Below, piece after piece: positions 29,115 through 38,575 of a stretch of DNA of 64,000 nt. The notes beneath the pieces were generated by a model. The model did no database searches, was not told the DNA's origin, and worked only from the letters and a program-made list of their open reading frames with translations. The DNA is taken from the NCBI GenBank assembly GCA_022824025.1, contig JAJEBF010000022.1, positions 62,001-126,000 on the forward strand, written 5' to 3'. The DNA is from Caldilineaceae bacterium. Its GTDB lineage: Bacteria > Chloroflexota > Anaerolineae > Caldilineales > Caldilineaceae. Positions within the stretch are counted from its first letter, which is position 1; every line of letters starts with the position of its first letter. Both the position numbers and the translations under genes were made by a program.

Positions 29115-30704
29115 TCAGGCGTCGTTTGTTGGGAGCTGGAGACCCATGTGCTCGGGGCGGAAGAGGCGGGGATCCATTTCGCGGAGGTTGGGCGAGACGG
29201 CGAGGGGGAATTCGCATTGGGCGAGGACGTCCTCTTCGAGGTTGGCGCCGGGCGCGATTTCGGTGACGGCCCAGCCGTCGGGGTCGAGGCGGAGGACGCA
29301 GCGTTCGGTGACGGCGAGGACGTTTTGGCCGGTCTGGCGGGCGCGGCGGCCGCTGAAGGTGACGTGCTCCACCTCATTGACGAATTTGCGCACTCGGCCC
29401 TCGCGCTCGATGCGCAGACGGCCGCCGGCAACGTCGAGGCGTGCGCCGGCGGTGTAAGTGCCGCTGATGACGAGGTTTCTTGCATTGGCGGTGATGTCGA
29501 CAAAGCCGCCGACACCGGCGGTGACGTGGGGACGGGCTGCCAGCCTGGAGACGTTGATGTTGCCTTCGTGGTCGATCTGCATGAAGGAGAGGAAGCAGCG
29601 GTCGAAGCCGCCGCCCTGGAAGTAGCTGAACTGGTCGGGTGAGGGGATGATGGCCTGGGTGTTGGCGGCGCAGCCGAACTGGAAGCCCTGCAGGGGCATG
29701 CCGCCGACGGCGCCCTGCTCGATTACCCAGGTGACGGCGCCGTCCAGCCCCTCTTCCAGGAGAACCAGAGGCACGAGCGAGGAGATGCCGAAGCCTAGAT
29801 TGACGGCTTCGCCGTCGCGGAGCTCGAGCGCGGCGCGGCGGGCGATCACCTTTTGCAGGCCCCACTCGGCAAGTTCGAATGTCTCGGAGGGGACGCGCAC
29901 CTCGCCGCTGATGGCGGGGTCGTAGTCGGTCTGGGTGGTCTGCATGGATTCGGGGACGACCACGACCGCGTCGACGAGTACGCCGGGCACGCGCACGTTC
30001 TGGGGCGGCAGGGTGTTGGCGGCAACTCGGCGTTCGACCTGGGCGATGACGACGCCGCCACTGTTGTGGGCGGCCAGCGCGACGTCGTAGGCTCCGAGGA
30101 ATGCCCCTTCCCGCTCGAAGGAAAGGTTGCCCAACTCGTCGGCCGTAGTCGCCCGGATCAGGGCGACGTCCGGGTGCAGGGCGCGCAGGTAGAGCCACTC
30201 CTGGCCGTCAAAGTCCACCCGTTGCACGAAACCGGCGGGCGTGCGCTCGTTCATGCGGCCGCCCTGGCGGCGGGGGTCGAGGAAGGTGTCCATGCCCAGC
30301 TGGGTGAGGACGCCGGGGCGTTTGGCCGCGGCTTCGCGCAGCTGATGGAAGATAAGGCCGCTGGGGATGTTGTAGGCCTCGACTTCGTTCTCGTAGATCA
30401 TGCGCCAGATGGCCGGCGACTCCATCGAAGATGGACCAGATGGGAGCGAACCGGCGATGATGCGCGCCAGCAGGCCGGGGCGGGCGATGTGGTCGATGCC
30501 GTCGATGCCGTACATGTCGCCGGCGGCGATGGGATGGATGGTGGTCAGGTTCTGCGGATGGCCGTGCTGGGCGAAGCGCTCGCCGATGGCGCGCAGGAGC
30601 GCGTCGGGGCAGAGCAGGCCGCTGGATGCGTTGACGGCTACGGTCGCGTGGTCGGGGATGAGTTCGGCGGCATCGGCGAGATTCAGAAAGCGGGTGCGCG
30701 GCAT
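29115..30704 (-). CDS. Acetate/acyl CoA-transferase (family I, YdiF-type)
   Basis: A 529-residue fused alpha-beta CoA-transferase. The alpha half contains VAVNASSGLLCPDALLRAI and ends near residue 280; the beta half carries the active-site glutamate E329 in WVIEQGAVGG, which forms the glutamyl-CoA thioester, and GNINVSRLAARPHVTAGVGGFVDI. It moves CoA between acids such as acetate and 3-oxoacids or 4-hydroxybutyrate. It has a single-gene arrangement with 164 bases between it and the next gene. Confidence 0.9.
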   Translation of the reverse strand: MPRTRFLNLADAAELIPDHATVAVNASSGLLCPDALLRAIGERFAQHGHPQNLTTIHPIAAGDMYGIDGIDHIARPGLLARIIAGSLPSGPSSMESPAIWRMIYENEVEAYNIPSGLIFHQLREAAAKRPGVLTQLGMDTFLDPRRQGGRMNERTPAGFVQRVDFDGQEWLYLRALHPDVALIRATTADELGNLSFEREGAFLGAYDVALAAHNSGGVVIAQVERRVAANTLPPQNVRVPGVLVDAVVVVPESMQTTQTDYDPAISGEVRVPSETFELAEWGLQKVIARRAALELRDGEAVNLGFGISSLVPLVLLEEGLDGAVTWVIEQGAVGGMPLQGFQFGCAANTQAIIPSPDQFSYFQGGGFDRCFLSFMQIDHEGNINVSRLAARPHVTAGVGGFVDITANARNLVISGTYTAGARLDVAGGRLRIEREGRVRKFVNEVEHVTFSGRRARQTGQNVLAVTERCVLRLDPDGWAVTEIAPGANLEEDVLAQCEFPLAVSPNLREMDPRLFRPEHMGLQLPTNDA

Positions 30705-30868
30705 CGGTCGGTTTCACCTTTGCGGGAGAGGCGGGCAGGCGCATTCGTGCGAAAGCGCCGCGCACGCCTTCGGTGTAAAGATGGATTCATTATAGCGGCA
30801 GGGGCGATGCGCGCAAGGAGTTGCGGGCCTGCGCCGGCCCAAAAGAGACGCGCCGGCGCGCGACCGGG

Positions 30869-32077
30869 CTATGCGTGCAGGCGGCGGTAGGCTTGATCGC
30901 CGAGGGCCGCGGTGGCGGCGCGGCCGATTTCGTCGGCTTGCAGGAGCGCGGTCCAGGTGTTCTCGGGGGTGACGTCGAAGGGTTCGTTGTCCATCAGCGG
31001 TGTCGCGGCGCTATGGGCCATGGCCTCTTGGAGAGCGGGGCCGTCGGCTGCGGCGTCGAGGGAGAGCTGGGCGAGGTGGGTGGGCAGGCCGACTTCGGCG
31101 CAGAAGCGAGCGACCTGGGCGCACTCGTCGGGGGACTGCTCCAGGGCCAGCTGCGTGAGCAGGCCCATCGCGACCATTTCGCCGTGCAGGAATTTTGCGC
31201 GGGCGGCGGGCAGGCGGGTGAAGCCCATGGCAACGGCGTGGGCCGCGGTGACGCCGCCGCTTTCGAATCCGATGCCGCTCAGGAGGGTATTGGCTTCGAT
31301 CACGCGCTCGAGGGCGGGGTTAACCTCGCCGCGATCGTTGGCTTGAGCGGCGGCGAGGCCGTCATCGAAGACGGTCTGCGCGCACAGTTCGGCGATGGCC
31401 TGGGCCGCGATGGTAGGGCGCCCGCCGATGACCGCGCGGCCGGCGGGGTTGCGGTAGCAGGTGCGGGCCTCGTAGCGGGTGGCGAGGGCATCGCCCATAC
31501 CGGCCACGAGGTAGCGAACGGGCGCGTTTGCGATCAGCTGGGAGTCGACGAGCACGAGCGCAGGGCTGTCCGGGAATGATTCACCGCCGTGGGCGATGCC
31601 TTCGTCGGTATAGATGACCGAGAGGGCGGAACAGGGCGCGTCGGTGGAGGCGATGGTGGGGCAGATGACGACGGGGATCTCAAGGCGCGCGGCGACGCAT
31701 TTGCCGGCGTCGAGGCATTTGCCGCCGCCGACCGCGATGAGGCTGTCGAAGGGCGTGCTCCGGGCTCGGAGGCTGGCGGCGGCGCGTTCAATTTCGGATA
31801 AGGAGCACTCGCCTTCGAAGATTTCGACCTGCCCTTCGATCTGGATGGCGCGCAGTCCGGCGAGCAGCTTCTCGCCGTGGCGGCGCAGGCCGCCGGCGCT
31901 GATGTAGACGGCGGGCCGGGCGCTGGGGACCAGGGGCAGGAAGCGGCCGAGATGGTCGAGCAGGTCGGGCCCTTGCACATAGCGCGCCGGCGCGATGAGC
32001 CCGGTGGGCGGCGCCTCCCGTCCAGCGTCGGCGAGTGAAAAGATCGGCTTGGGGGAGAAATCGATGTTGGTGGTCAT
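30869..32077 (-). CDS. Glycerol dehydrogenase family (GldA-like)
   Basis: A 402-residue iron-containing alcohol dehydrogenase family protein of the GldA subgroup: nucleotide-binding IAVGGGKCLDAGK, the CPTIASTDAPCSALSVIY segment, GMGDALATRYEARTC with the metal Asp, and the two metal histidines (AAHAVAMGFT and KFLHGEMVAMG). It oxidises glycerol or a related polyol with NAD+, producing a ketone such as dihydroxyacetone. Substrate cannot be fixed from sequence. Confidence 0.88.
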   Translation of the reverse strand: MTTNIDFSPKPIFSLADAGREAPPTGLIAPARYVQGPDLLDHLGRFLPLVPSARPAVYISAGGLRRHGEKLLAGLRAIQIEGQVEIFEGECSLSEIERAAASLRARSTPFDSLIAVGGGKCLDAGKCVAARLEIPVVICPTIASTDAPCSALSVIYTDEGIAHGGESFPDSPALVLVDSQLIANAPVRYLVAGMGDALATRYEARTCYRNPAGRAVIGGRPTIAAQAIAELCAQTVFDDGLAAAQANDRGEVNPALERVIEANTLLSGIGFESGGVTAAHAVAMGFTRLPAARAKFLHGEMVAMGLLTQLALEQSPDECAQVARFCAEVGLPTHLAQLSLDAAADGPALQEAMAHSAATPLMDNEPFDVTPENTWTALLQADEIGRAATAALGDQAYRRLHA

Positions 32078-32112
32078 GGTGTCGTGGTCGGAACTGCAGT
32101 GGTAAGTGGTTC

Positions 32113-32127
32113 GTGGTCAGTGGTCAG
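32113..32127. repeat. Dispersed intergenic phrase GTGGTCAGTGG, copy 1
   Basis: GTGGTCAGTGGTCAG between the gldA-like gene and cbiX. Similar phrases recur at 45347-45381, 48204-48230 and 52098-52112, always between genes. Confidence 0.65.
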
Positions 32128-32191
32128 AACTGCAGTCGTGTGGTGTTATTGTCGTCGGGTTCGCCTCTTTGCGCAAGAGGGGATGCCGGTG

Positions 32192-32944
32192 TCAGAGGCT
32201 TGACTCGTTTAGTCGGTCGGTGATGACGTCGGCGAGGCGGAGGTCGTAGTCGAGATGGGGGGCTTCAAGGAGGGTAAGGGCGGCGTGGCGGCGGCGGGCG
32301 GCGGCGAGGATGTTGGGCAGGTCCTGGCGGAGGTGGCGGCCGCGGTGGAGGAAGTAGGGGAGGGCGACGATTCTGTTGGCGCCGTGTGCGGCGAGGTCGT
32401 CGATGGCGTCGGCGATGCGGGGCGTGTTGCAGTCGAGGTAGGCGGTTGCGGCGAAGGGAAAGGGGGCCTCTTGCTGAAGCCAGGCGGTCAGCCGTGAGAC
32501 GGGCTGGTTGGCGTGTTCCAGGGGCGTGCCGTGGGCCATGACGAGGAGGGCGTCATGGGCGCCATTGGATGCGTTCGGCTCGGGGTCGACGGCGCGAATG
32601 CGGTCGAGGGCGATGGCGGCGAGTTTTTCGTGGAAGCCGAAACAGGGGGCGATTCGGATGGGAAGGTCGGGGAACTGGGCGGCGATATGGGTGATATCGC
32701 GCGGCAGGTCCTGCTGGACGTAGACGCCGTCGATGAGGAAGTAGGGTTGGACGGTGACGGAGGTTGCGCCGGCGTCGACGCATTTGGCGACGGCTTCGGC
32801 GATGGTGGGGCGGCTGAAGTTGAGGAAGCCGGCCTCGGCGATGGGCGCGACACCGCGCTGGCGGAGGCGGGCGGCGAGCCGGATCATGGAGGCGCCGCTG
32901 TCGCTATGCAGGCTGCCGTGGCCGATGAGGACGATGCTGTTCAT
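32192..32944 (-). CDS. cbiX: Sirohydrochlorin chelatase, CbiX type
   Basis: A 250-residue tandem CbiX protein with two halves. The N-terminal half has IVLIGHGSLHSDSG and VQPYFLIDGVYVQQDLP; the C-terminal half has LLVMAHGTPLEHANQP and VALPYFLHRGRHLRQDLP. The histidines of the GHGS and AHGT motifs bind metal. It inserts Co or Fe into sirohydrochlorin, and next to cysH a role in siroheme supply for sulfite reduction is likely. The frame is open to 32986, but the ATG at 32944 gives the conserved MNSIVLIGHGS start. Confidence 0.9.
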   Translation of the reverse strand: MNSIVLIGHGSLHSDSGASMIRLAARLRQRGVAPIAEAGFLNFSRPTIAEAVAKCVDAGATSVTVQPYFLIDGVYVQQDLPRDITHIAAQFPDLPIRIAPCFGFHEKLAAIALDRIRAVDPEPNASNGAHDALLVMAHGTPLEHANQPVSRLTAWLQQEAPFPFAATAYLDCNTPRIADAIDDLAAHGANRIVALPYFLHRGRHLRQDLPNILAAARRRHAALTLLEAPHLDYDLRLADVITDRLNESSL

Positions 32945-32998
32945 TGGTTCGCGGTTGGCCGCCGCTGGCCGCCGGAACCCGACCAACGAAAGCTGACT

Positions 32999-33724
32999 CT
33001 AGGTAAGATGGAGGCCGCACTCGAGCTTGTCGAGCCCGACCCAGCGGCCGGCGCGCAGGTCGTCGTCGGGTTGGACGGCCTGTGTGCAGGGCCAGCAGCC
33101 GATGCTGGGGTAGTTGCGCTCGTGCAGCTCGTTGTAGGGGACATCGTGGGTATGGATGTAGGCCCAGACGTCCGCTTCGGTCCATTTTACCAGAGGAGCG
33201 ACTTTGACGACATTGTACTTGTCGTTCCAGCGCAGGATGGGTGTTCCGGCCCGTGTGGGCGACTGGTCGCGGCGCAGGGCGGAGACCCAGGCGGCGCTGC
33301 CGTGCAGGGCCTTGCCCATGGGGACGACCTTGCGGATGTTGCAGCATGTATCCGGGTTGCTGCGGTAGAGGTCCGGGCCGTGGGCGCGTTCCTGTTCGGC
33401 GACGCTCATATCGGACGTTACGCGGCGGAAGGGGCGGTTGTAGTGGCGCTGGGCGCGGTCGATCAGGGCGAGTGTTTCGGGGAAGAAGTAGTCGGTGTCG
33501 ATGTAGAAGATATCGACATCGGGGTTGATACGCATGGCCATATCGATCAGGGCCATGCCGCTGGCGCCGAAGGCTGAGCCGATCGAGAAGCCCGCGCCGA
33601 ACTGTTCAATGGCCCACGCCAGGATTTCCTGCGCGGAGTTCTGTTCCAGGCGGCGGTTGAACTGGTTGATAGAGTCCAGTTGCCAGGTGTCTAGGGAGAA
33701 AGTCTCCTGCGCGATGGCGCTCAC
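32999..33724 (-). CDS. cysH: APS/PAPS reductase (CysH)
   Basis: A 241-residue reductase of assimilatory sulfate reduction. It has the PP-loop-like SIGSAFGASGMALIDM and two cysteine pairs, DTCCNIRKV and IGCWPCT, that bind a [4Fe-4S] cluster and mark APS reductases, plus the C-terminal ECGLH catalytic cysteine that forms the thiosulfonate. It therefore probably reduces adenylyl sulfate directly to sulfite. The gene is 54 bases upstream of cbiX on the same strand. Confidence 0.93.
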   Translation of the reverse strand: MSAIAQETFSLDTWQLDSINQFNRRLEQNSAQEILAWAIEQFGAGFSIGSAFGASGMALIDMAMRINPDVDIFYIDTDYFFPETLALIDRAQRHYNRPFRRVTSDMSVAEQERAHGPDLYRSNPDTCCNIRKVVPMGKALHGSAAWVSALRRDQSPTRAGTPILRWNDKYNVVKVAPLVKWTEADVWAYIHTHDVPYNELHERNYPSIGCWPCTQAVQPDDDLRAGRWVGLDKLECGLHLT

Positions 33725-34944
33725 AGTGTGTTCCTCTATATTTTCCTATCCGCAGACTGGGTGGCCGTCAGCGCTGGTTGCATGGGCAAGCTAAAGGTTG
33801 CAACGCATTCGCAGGGGACGCCGCGACAGTCGGGCTGCGGATATGGGGTTGTTTCAGTTGTAAAAAAAGGTTAGCGGGCGCTCATCGCGTCTATTGTGCG
33901 TCCGGAATTTTGTTTGCCTGTCCACGCAGGGTGGACGCACGTTTTGGTTGGATGAGCTGGTCAGGGAATCAACAACAACAGGAGGAGGTCGTACACAAGC
34001 AGCGAGAGGAGGAGGAGAGGACAATCTTGCCGGAGAGGGTCAGATAGGATTGTCTGCCGGGCGAGGCCGCCCGACTCGGTTGGTCATACGTTTGGATACG
34101 CATTTCCTTGTGCTCCTTCTCAGCCTGCCATGTCTGGGCATGGTTCAGGCTTCGACAACTGCTTGCCAACGGATAAGGGGCCGGCAGGCCGTTTGGGCGG
34201 GTTCTGCCGCGCCGCTTTGCCCCACTTTTGTGAGGTTATGGGACAGTATACACATGGGTGGGGGAGGTGTCAACATTTGGAAAAAGTTGGATCTGGGGCG
34301 AAGTCGCCTGAATCAGAATTTGCAGGACTTGGGTAGATTTTCGGGATGACTGGACGCCGAGAACTCGTGGGCGTTTGCGTGAGAGCCGTAGGAGAGTTGC
34401 CGAGCATTGGACGGTTGACTGCGGTGGTGTTCGCCCGTTGCTGAATGTTCGAACTGCTGGAATCAGCAACGGGCGAATCGGGGGACTCATGGACGGAAGG
34501 CGATTGAGGCCCTTGCGTGATGTTCAGGTGCTGGGCTCGGTCTGACATACGTCGTGGGTAGGCCCTCTGCGAACGCCCCAATTCTGGGAGCCTTCTGACG
34601 ATGGGTATTGTTCGCCCCCCACCTTGTACGGGGACGGGTCGGTGTCGGGGCCGACCTTTGCCCCCGCACAAGAAGGGTTCGGTCACAGCCGCCTGCACGG
34701 TATTCGGTAAGAAACCGAGTGGATATATGAATATCACCCGCTTACGCCATCGTTACTGCTGGATGGAGCTTGTTTCCCGGTCATCGCGTGCGTGGTGCGG
34801 ACAAGAATAAAGTTTAGCAGAATTTAGCGGCGGAGGCTTGCAAAAAGAGACCGATTTGGGGAACTTAAGTTGCCAATATTGGAAGATCGGGTGTGGCGGG
34901 GCTTGTCAGAATTGGGATTTTGGGGGTTTGAGGGGATTCGCAGG
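33725..34944. other. 1.2-kb gap, no supported gene
   Basis: No gene could be supported in any frame. It contains a 15-bp perfect inverted repeat at 34430-34477 and purine-rich stretches around 33978-34022. A long frame on the minus strand at 34270-34737 has low-complexity content and no ribosome binding site, so it was not called. Confidence 0.4.
34430..34477. repeat. 15-bp perfect inverted repeat, 18-base loop
   Basis: TTCGCCCGTTGCTGA at 34430-34444 is the exact reverse complement of 34463-34477. No T run follows on either strand, so it is not a standard terminator. Confidence 0.85.
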
Positions 34945-35145
34945 TCAGGCTGTGACGAGTTCCAGGGTGGAGAGGTTCAGATCAGGGGAGCGTTTGGAGA
35001 GGTGGAGCATTTCAATGCCGACGACCTGGTTGGCTTCGTTGTAGTCGAGGACGACACCGGGCGCGACCTCTTCGGATTCGACGATGTTTGAGTCGTCAAG
35101 GCGCAGGTAGAGGGCATCGGCCTCTTTGTCTATGTGTAGTTTCAT
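34945..35145 (-). CDS. DUF2283 protein (antitoxin-like), copy 1
   Basis: A 66-residue DUF2283 protein: DKEADALYLRLDDS, then SEEVAPGVVLDYNEANQVVGIEML. DUF2283 proteins are small and often lie next to DUF4258 proteins in toxin-antitoxin-like pairs. It overlaps the upstream DUF4258 gene by four bases. It is the most intact of five DUF2283 loci in the window, together with the one at 42608. Confidence 0.88.
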   Translation of the reverse strand: MKLHIDKEADALYLRLDDSNIVESEEVAPGVVLDYNEANQVVGIEMLHLSKRSPDLNLSTLELVTA

Positions 35146-35408
35146 AGTTTTCCTCTCATGTTCCGATCAAAGAATACACTCACTACCCGCCAGGGTGCAA
35201 CATTGACGTTTACGGCTACGCGCAGAACGCGATCATCCTTTTCGGGTATTGAGCCATAGAATCGATCTACTTCTGGGTCAATTGGATCGGGTACACGCAA
35301 TGTTGGCAGAGCCACGACACTTTGAACCCATTCCGCAGGGATCATTCGTTCAGCCATTGCATCAATCGCGTGTTTGGTGAAGTTCAGTGGTGGGGGTTTG
35401 ACTTCCAT
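35142..35408 (-). CDS. DUF4258 protein (toxin-like), copy 1
   Basis: An 88-residue DUF4258 protein: FTKHAIDAMAERMIPAEWVQSVV is the family's helix with the conserved His, and LRVAVNVNVAPWRVVSVFFD is the terminal beta hairpin, a RelE-like fold expectation. The ATGA overlap with the DUF2283 gene indicates a two-gene unit, toxin-like gene first. Activity of the family is inferred rather than established. Confidence 0.82.
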   Translation of the reverse strand: MEVKPPPLNFTKHAIDAMAERMIPAEWVQSVVALPTLRVPDPIDPEVDRFYGSIPEKDDRVLRVAVNVNVAPWRVVSVFFDRNMRGKL

Positions 35409-35469
35409 ATTGTGATGACGAATCTGCTCACGCTTACTGGTCGAAGTTTATGGGGACAGGGTTCGCAAC

Positions 35470-36401
35470 TTATGTGCAAGAGATCTGAACTCGTCGCATG
35501 TACAATGCTTGCTGAACTTTTGCTTCAAAGTAATCTTGTTTCCGAACGCTGGGAGCGAGTCGCGGGATGTTTACCCGCAGGTTCCACCGAGAGATGAGCG
35601 GACCATTTGAAGGGCCGCTGGGGTCGAGCTGGCTCGGACCTTTCGTGATTCGGTTATGGCAGGCCTCAACGAATTCAGGCTTGGCAAGTGATGCCCGTTC
35701 CGCCAAGTAACCCAGCCGCTTGAACACGGTTCCCCTGCCTAATTGGTCTCCGTATTGCAGTAGTTTCGCCTGATCAGCGTGTTCGCTCTCGAAGTATGCT
35801 TGTAGGACTTCGGACGCATGCAGCGCACCCCCTGCCGCCGTCGGGACATCCAGAATGTCGATTATTGTTCGATGAGGATCTGACACATTTACGGGTGCCC
35901 GCTGGCGCCACACGCGGCGCGTCCCGAACAGGGTTCGCTCGGGCACAGTTCGGATGAGGAAGTCAGTCCCTTGAATTGTCTGTCGGGCCGGCCTTACTTT
36001 TCTTCCTACAAAAACGTAGATCACGGTAAAGATTTGGTCGGTCAGACCCCAATGTTCGAGGGCACTCCAGCCGCCGATATACCCTGGAGAAAAAAGTGCA
36101 GCAGCCACTACCCAAGGGTCTTCTCGCCATTCCTTAGGCTCCGACGCTTCAAGGGGCACACACACATATACCAACCCTTGCGGACGCGCGCAAGCCAGCC
36201 ACCATTAGCGAGATTTGCAAGCAGACGACGTGTGTGACCGAGGTCTGTGCGGAGCACCGTAGCTGCCTGCGCAGCGTCAAAAGGGCTGGAAAACGCTCGG
36301 TGGAGCATCATGAGCTGCTCCCGCCGCCGCTTGGTCACGCCGGCGAAAGGATTACTCTCGTGATTGACCGAAGGCAAGGGTTCTTCAGAGATACTCGTCA
36401 T
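35470..36401 (-). pseudogene. AbiEi-like antitoxin/regulator, frameshifted in a TG repeat
   Basis: Two reading frames together make one AbiEi-type protein. The first (36401 down to about 36165) has a winged-helix N-terminus ending GGWLARVRKGWYM; the second continues VPLEASEPKEWREDPWVVAAALFSPGYIGGWSALEHWGL. The switch falls exactly in a run of five TG units (36157-36166 as CA on the plus strand); one unit fewer would restore one frame reading GWYMCVPLEAS. AbiEi proteins repress or neutralise AbiEii nucleotidyltransferase toxins, but no AbiEii gene is present here. Confidence 0.8.
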
Positions 36402-36596
36402 AGAATACTTTCAGTAAACCAGATCGTATATCCAAAGGCGTTTATTCCCAATGACACTGGGAATTATCGACCTGCGATATATGTGGGTGGCACGATTCGC
36501 CTGACCAAACGATAGAAAATCGGGCTGCCATTGGGGACGTGATGCGTGTGCATGGCATGTTCTGGATTTTGGGACTCGCTCGGGTAGGATTGCGGG

Positions 36597-36682
36597 TCAG
36601 GCGGCGGCAAGTTCCAGGGTGGTAATGTTCAGGTTGAGGGAGCGTTTGGAGAGGTGAAGCATTTCGACGCCGACAACCTGGT
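36597..36682 (-). pseudogene. DUF2283 remnant, copy 2 (C-terminal end only)
   Basis: The minus strand reads QVVGVEMLHLSKRSLNLN and ends LELAAA-stop, which matches the last 27 residues of the intact DUF2283 protein at 34945. The N-terminal half is gone. Confidence 0.8.
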
Positions 36683-36700
36683 CGGGTAGTGAAGCCTCGC

Positions 36701-37186
36701 TCACGGAACAACCAAGCAGGAAATGGAAGTCTGAACGGCGGGCAGAATGCTGGTTCCGGGCAGAATCCCGCTGGTTCGAAGTCGCTCTTTACCCCGACCG
36801 ACGGGGCCTGAGGTTGCGGCAAATCGGATAAGGCCGGTGGGCAGAAACTTCATAGCGAGAATGCCCTCGCCGCGGCCCCAATAGGGCTCGTTGGGGGTGG
36901 CGCTCCCTTCCTCACCGGAGGGAATACGCCACTCGGCCTCTACGAACCCCTCCGGGCCAGCGCCGATTTCCGGGACAGGGAGGTGGGTCTCCTGCAAGAA
37001 AAAGTCGACGAATGAACGAAGTGATTCGATCGCGATGTCCGGCTCATCCGGGTCCTCGTCAAGCAGTATTCTCAGCTGGACAAGCCTGACGGCCACTTCG
37101 TCGAGACCGTGTGATCGCAGGGCGTCCAGGATATCGTTTTCTTCTGCAACATCCATGCGCGGCGTTTGGATCAACTCGGGGGCCAT
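36701..37186 (-). CDS. Unrecognised acidic protein, repeat copy A
   Basis: A 161-residue acidic protein (VAEENDILDALRSHGLDEVAV, ESLRSFVDFFLQETHLPVPE) with no family that I recognise and no membrane segment. It is about 88% identical to the protein at 41567-42052; the two genes are direct repeats 4.9 kb apart. A DUF2283 remnant lies just downstream, and 115 bases upstream is the conserved element GAACAATTGTCTCATA shared with the other copy. Confidence 0.6.
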   Translation of the reverse strand: MAPELIQTPRMDVAEENDILDALRSHGLDEVAVRLVQLRILLDEDPDEPDIAIESLRSFVDFFLQETHLPVPEIGAGPEGFVEAEWRIPSGEEGSATPNEPYWGRGEGILAMKFLPTGLIRFAATSGPVGRGKERLRTSGILPGTSILPAVQTSISCLVVP

Positions 37187-37300
37187 GGCAAGTGCTCGCG
37201 GCAGGGTAGTCGAAGCGCTTCTTTGGAGATAGGCCTAAGAGACACCATCCGCCAGACACAAAGATACGATTGAGTAGCGCGGAATTTTGCGCTGATCTTC

Positions 37301-37316
37301 GAACAATTGTCTCATA
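37301..37316. repeat. Conserved upstream element, copy A
   Basis: GAACAATTGTCTCATA, also present at 42169-42184. Both lie at the same distance (about 115 bases) upstream of the paralogous acidic-protein genes and contain the palindrome ACAATTGT. It may be an operator or just residual identity of the duplication. Confidence 0.6.
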
Positions 37317-37328
37317 TTTCGCCGTGTT

Positions 37329-37364
37329 TTTGAACTTTGAAGTTTGGAAGGGGCAAAGTTCAAA
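37329..37364. repeat. 11-bp inverted repeat beside IS3 end
   Basis: TTTGAACTTTG (37329-37339) is the exact complement of 37354-37364, with a 14-base loop. No T run follows. The phrase CAAAATGGGGGCGAG overlapping its right arm (37361-37375) recurs at 40151-40165 in the MITE-like element. Confidence 0.6.
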
Positions 37365-37376
37365 ATGGGGGCGAGG

Positions 37377-38575
37377 TGAGCTTGGTCCCAAAAACCGGAC
37401 CACAAGCAAAGGCGAAAAATAGAGCAAGTCACCATGCGTGTGGAGGGACAGAACGATGGCCAAGAAACGACGGCGGCACTTGGCGGAGTTCAAGTTTCAG
37501 ATTGCGCTGGAAGCGCTTGAAGGCAGCAAGACGATGAGCCAGACATCCAGTGAACATTCGCTTCATTCCAACGTGATACGGTCCTGGAAGCAGAAGTTGC
37601 TGGAAAGCGGGCCGAGCGTTTTTGCCAGAAATGGTGAACGCAAGCAACGGGAGCAGGAGGCGCAGGAAGCAGAACTTTATGAACAGATCGGGCGGCTCAA
37701 GATGGAACTGGAGTGGGGGAAAAAGTTGCCCGCTTCGGTTCGTGAGAAACGGCGTATGGTAGATGGCCAACATGCGACTTTGAGCATACGAAGGCGGTGC
37801 GAACTGCTGGAGCTGAATCGGGCCTCCTTCTACTATCAGGCGGCTTCTGAGTCAGCACTGAATCAGCACCTGATGCGCCTGATAGACGAACAGTTTCAGT
37901 GCACGCCCTTCTATGGCTGGCCCAAGATGACCGCGCATCTGCGTTGAATCGGCTACGCCGTCAATAGCAAACGGGTCAGACGGTTGATGCGGCTGATGGA
38001 CATTCAAGCGATCTACCCCAGGAGAAGCAGCAGTGCGCCAGGCAAAGGACACACGCGCTATCCCTATCTCTTGCGCAACCTGCCGATTAAGCATGTCAAC
38101 CAAGTCTGGAGCGCAGACATCACCTATGTGCTCGCCTGGCGGCTCTCCAATACCTTGGAGGGCATCGTCTGTCTCGAGGCTCTGCGTCAGGCGCTCAGCA
38201 AGGGTCGGCCCAAGATTTTCAACACCGACCAGGGCGCACAGTTCACGGCCGATGCCTTCACCGCCTGCCTGCTCACAGGCGGGATTCAAGTCATCAGGGA
38301 TGGCGCGGCCGCGCCGTCGACAACGTCTTCAGCGAACGACTGTGGCGCAGCGTCCAATATGAGGAAATCTATCTTCAACAGTATGAAATAGCGCGCCAGC
38401 TGCGGGACGGCTTAAGCGAATACTTCGATTTCTACGACTATGAACGACCGCACCAAAGTCTCAGCTATCGCACGCCGGCGGAAGAGCGCTTTGTGCTCTG
38501 ATTTCAGCCGGTCCTACTCACCGAAATACACCCTATTTTTCCCATTCCGTGGTCTAGCCATTGGGGCCAACCTCA
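37377..38575 (+). mobile_element. IS3-family insertion sequence, 1199 bp, inactivated
   Basis: Imperfect terminal inverted repeats of about 44 bases define the ends: the left end begins TGAGCTTGGTCCC at 37377 and the right end, read inward, begins TGAGGTTGGCCCC at 38575. Between them is a damaged IS3-type transposase. No clear target duplication is visible (flanks GCGAGG and CAGGTG). The right terminal repeat forms the 3' end of the neighbouring LRR gene. Confidence 0.88.
37455..38501 (+). pseudogene. IS3-family transposase, disrupted
   Basis: The orfA part has a helix-turn-helix (HLAEFKFQIALEALEG) and coiled coil; the orfB part carries the rve integrase domain with VWSADITYV (first Asp), FNTDQGAQF (second Asp) and FSERLWRS (Glu). 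Three lesions are visible: an in-frame TGA at 37945-37947 where Arg is expected (LR-stop-IGYAVN), a deletion between SADITYV and LAWRLSNT that removes the loop after the first catalytic Asp, and a frameshift near 38300-38320 after GGIQV. The last frame ends RPHQSLSYRTPAEERFVL. It cannot make active transposase. Confidence 0.88.

Noticed and set aside
34270-34737. 155-codon minus-strand frame
   Set aside because: Ser/Pro/Arg-rich, no ribosome binding site and no known domain; it spans the perfect inverted repeat.
37329-37364. Inverted repeat as a transcription terminator
   Set aside because: There is no T run after the stem on either strand.
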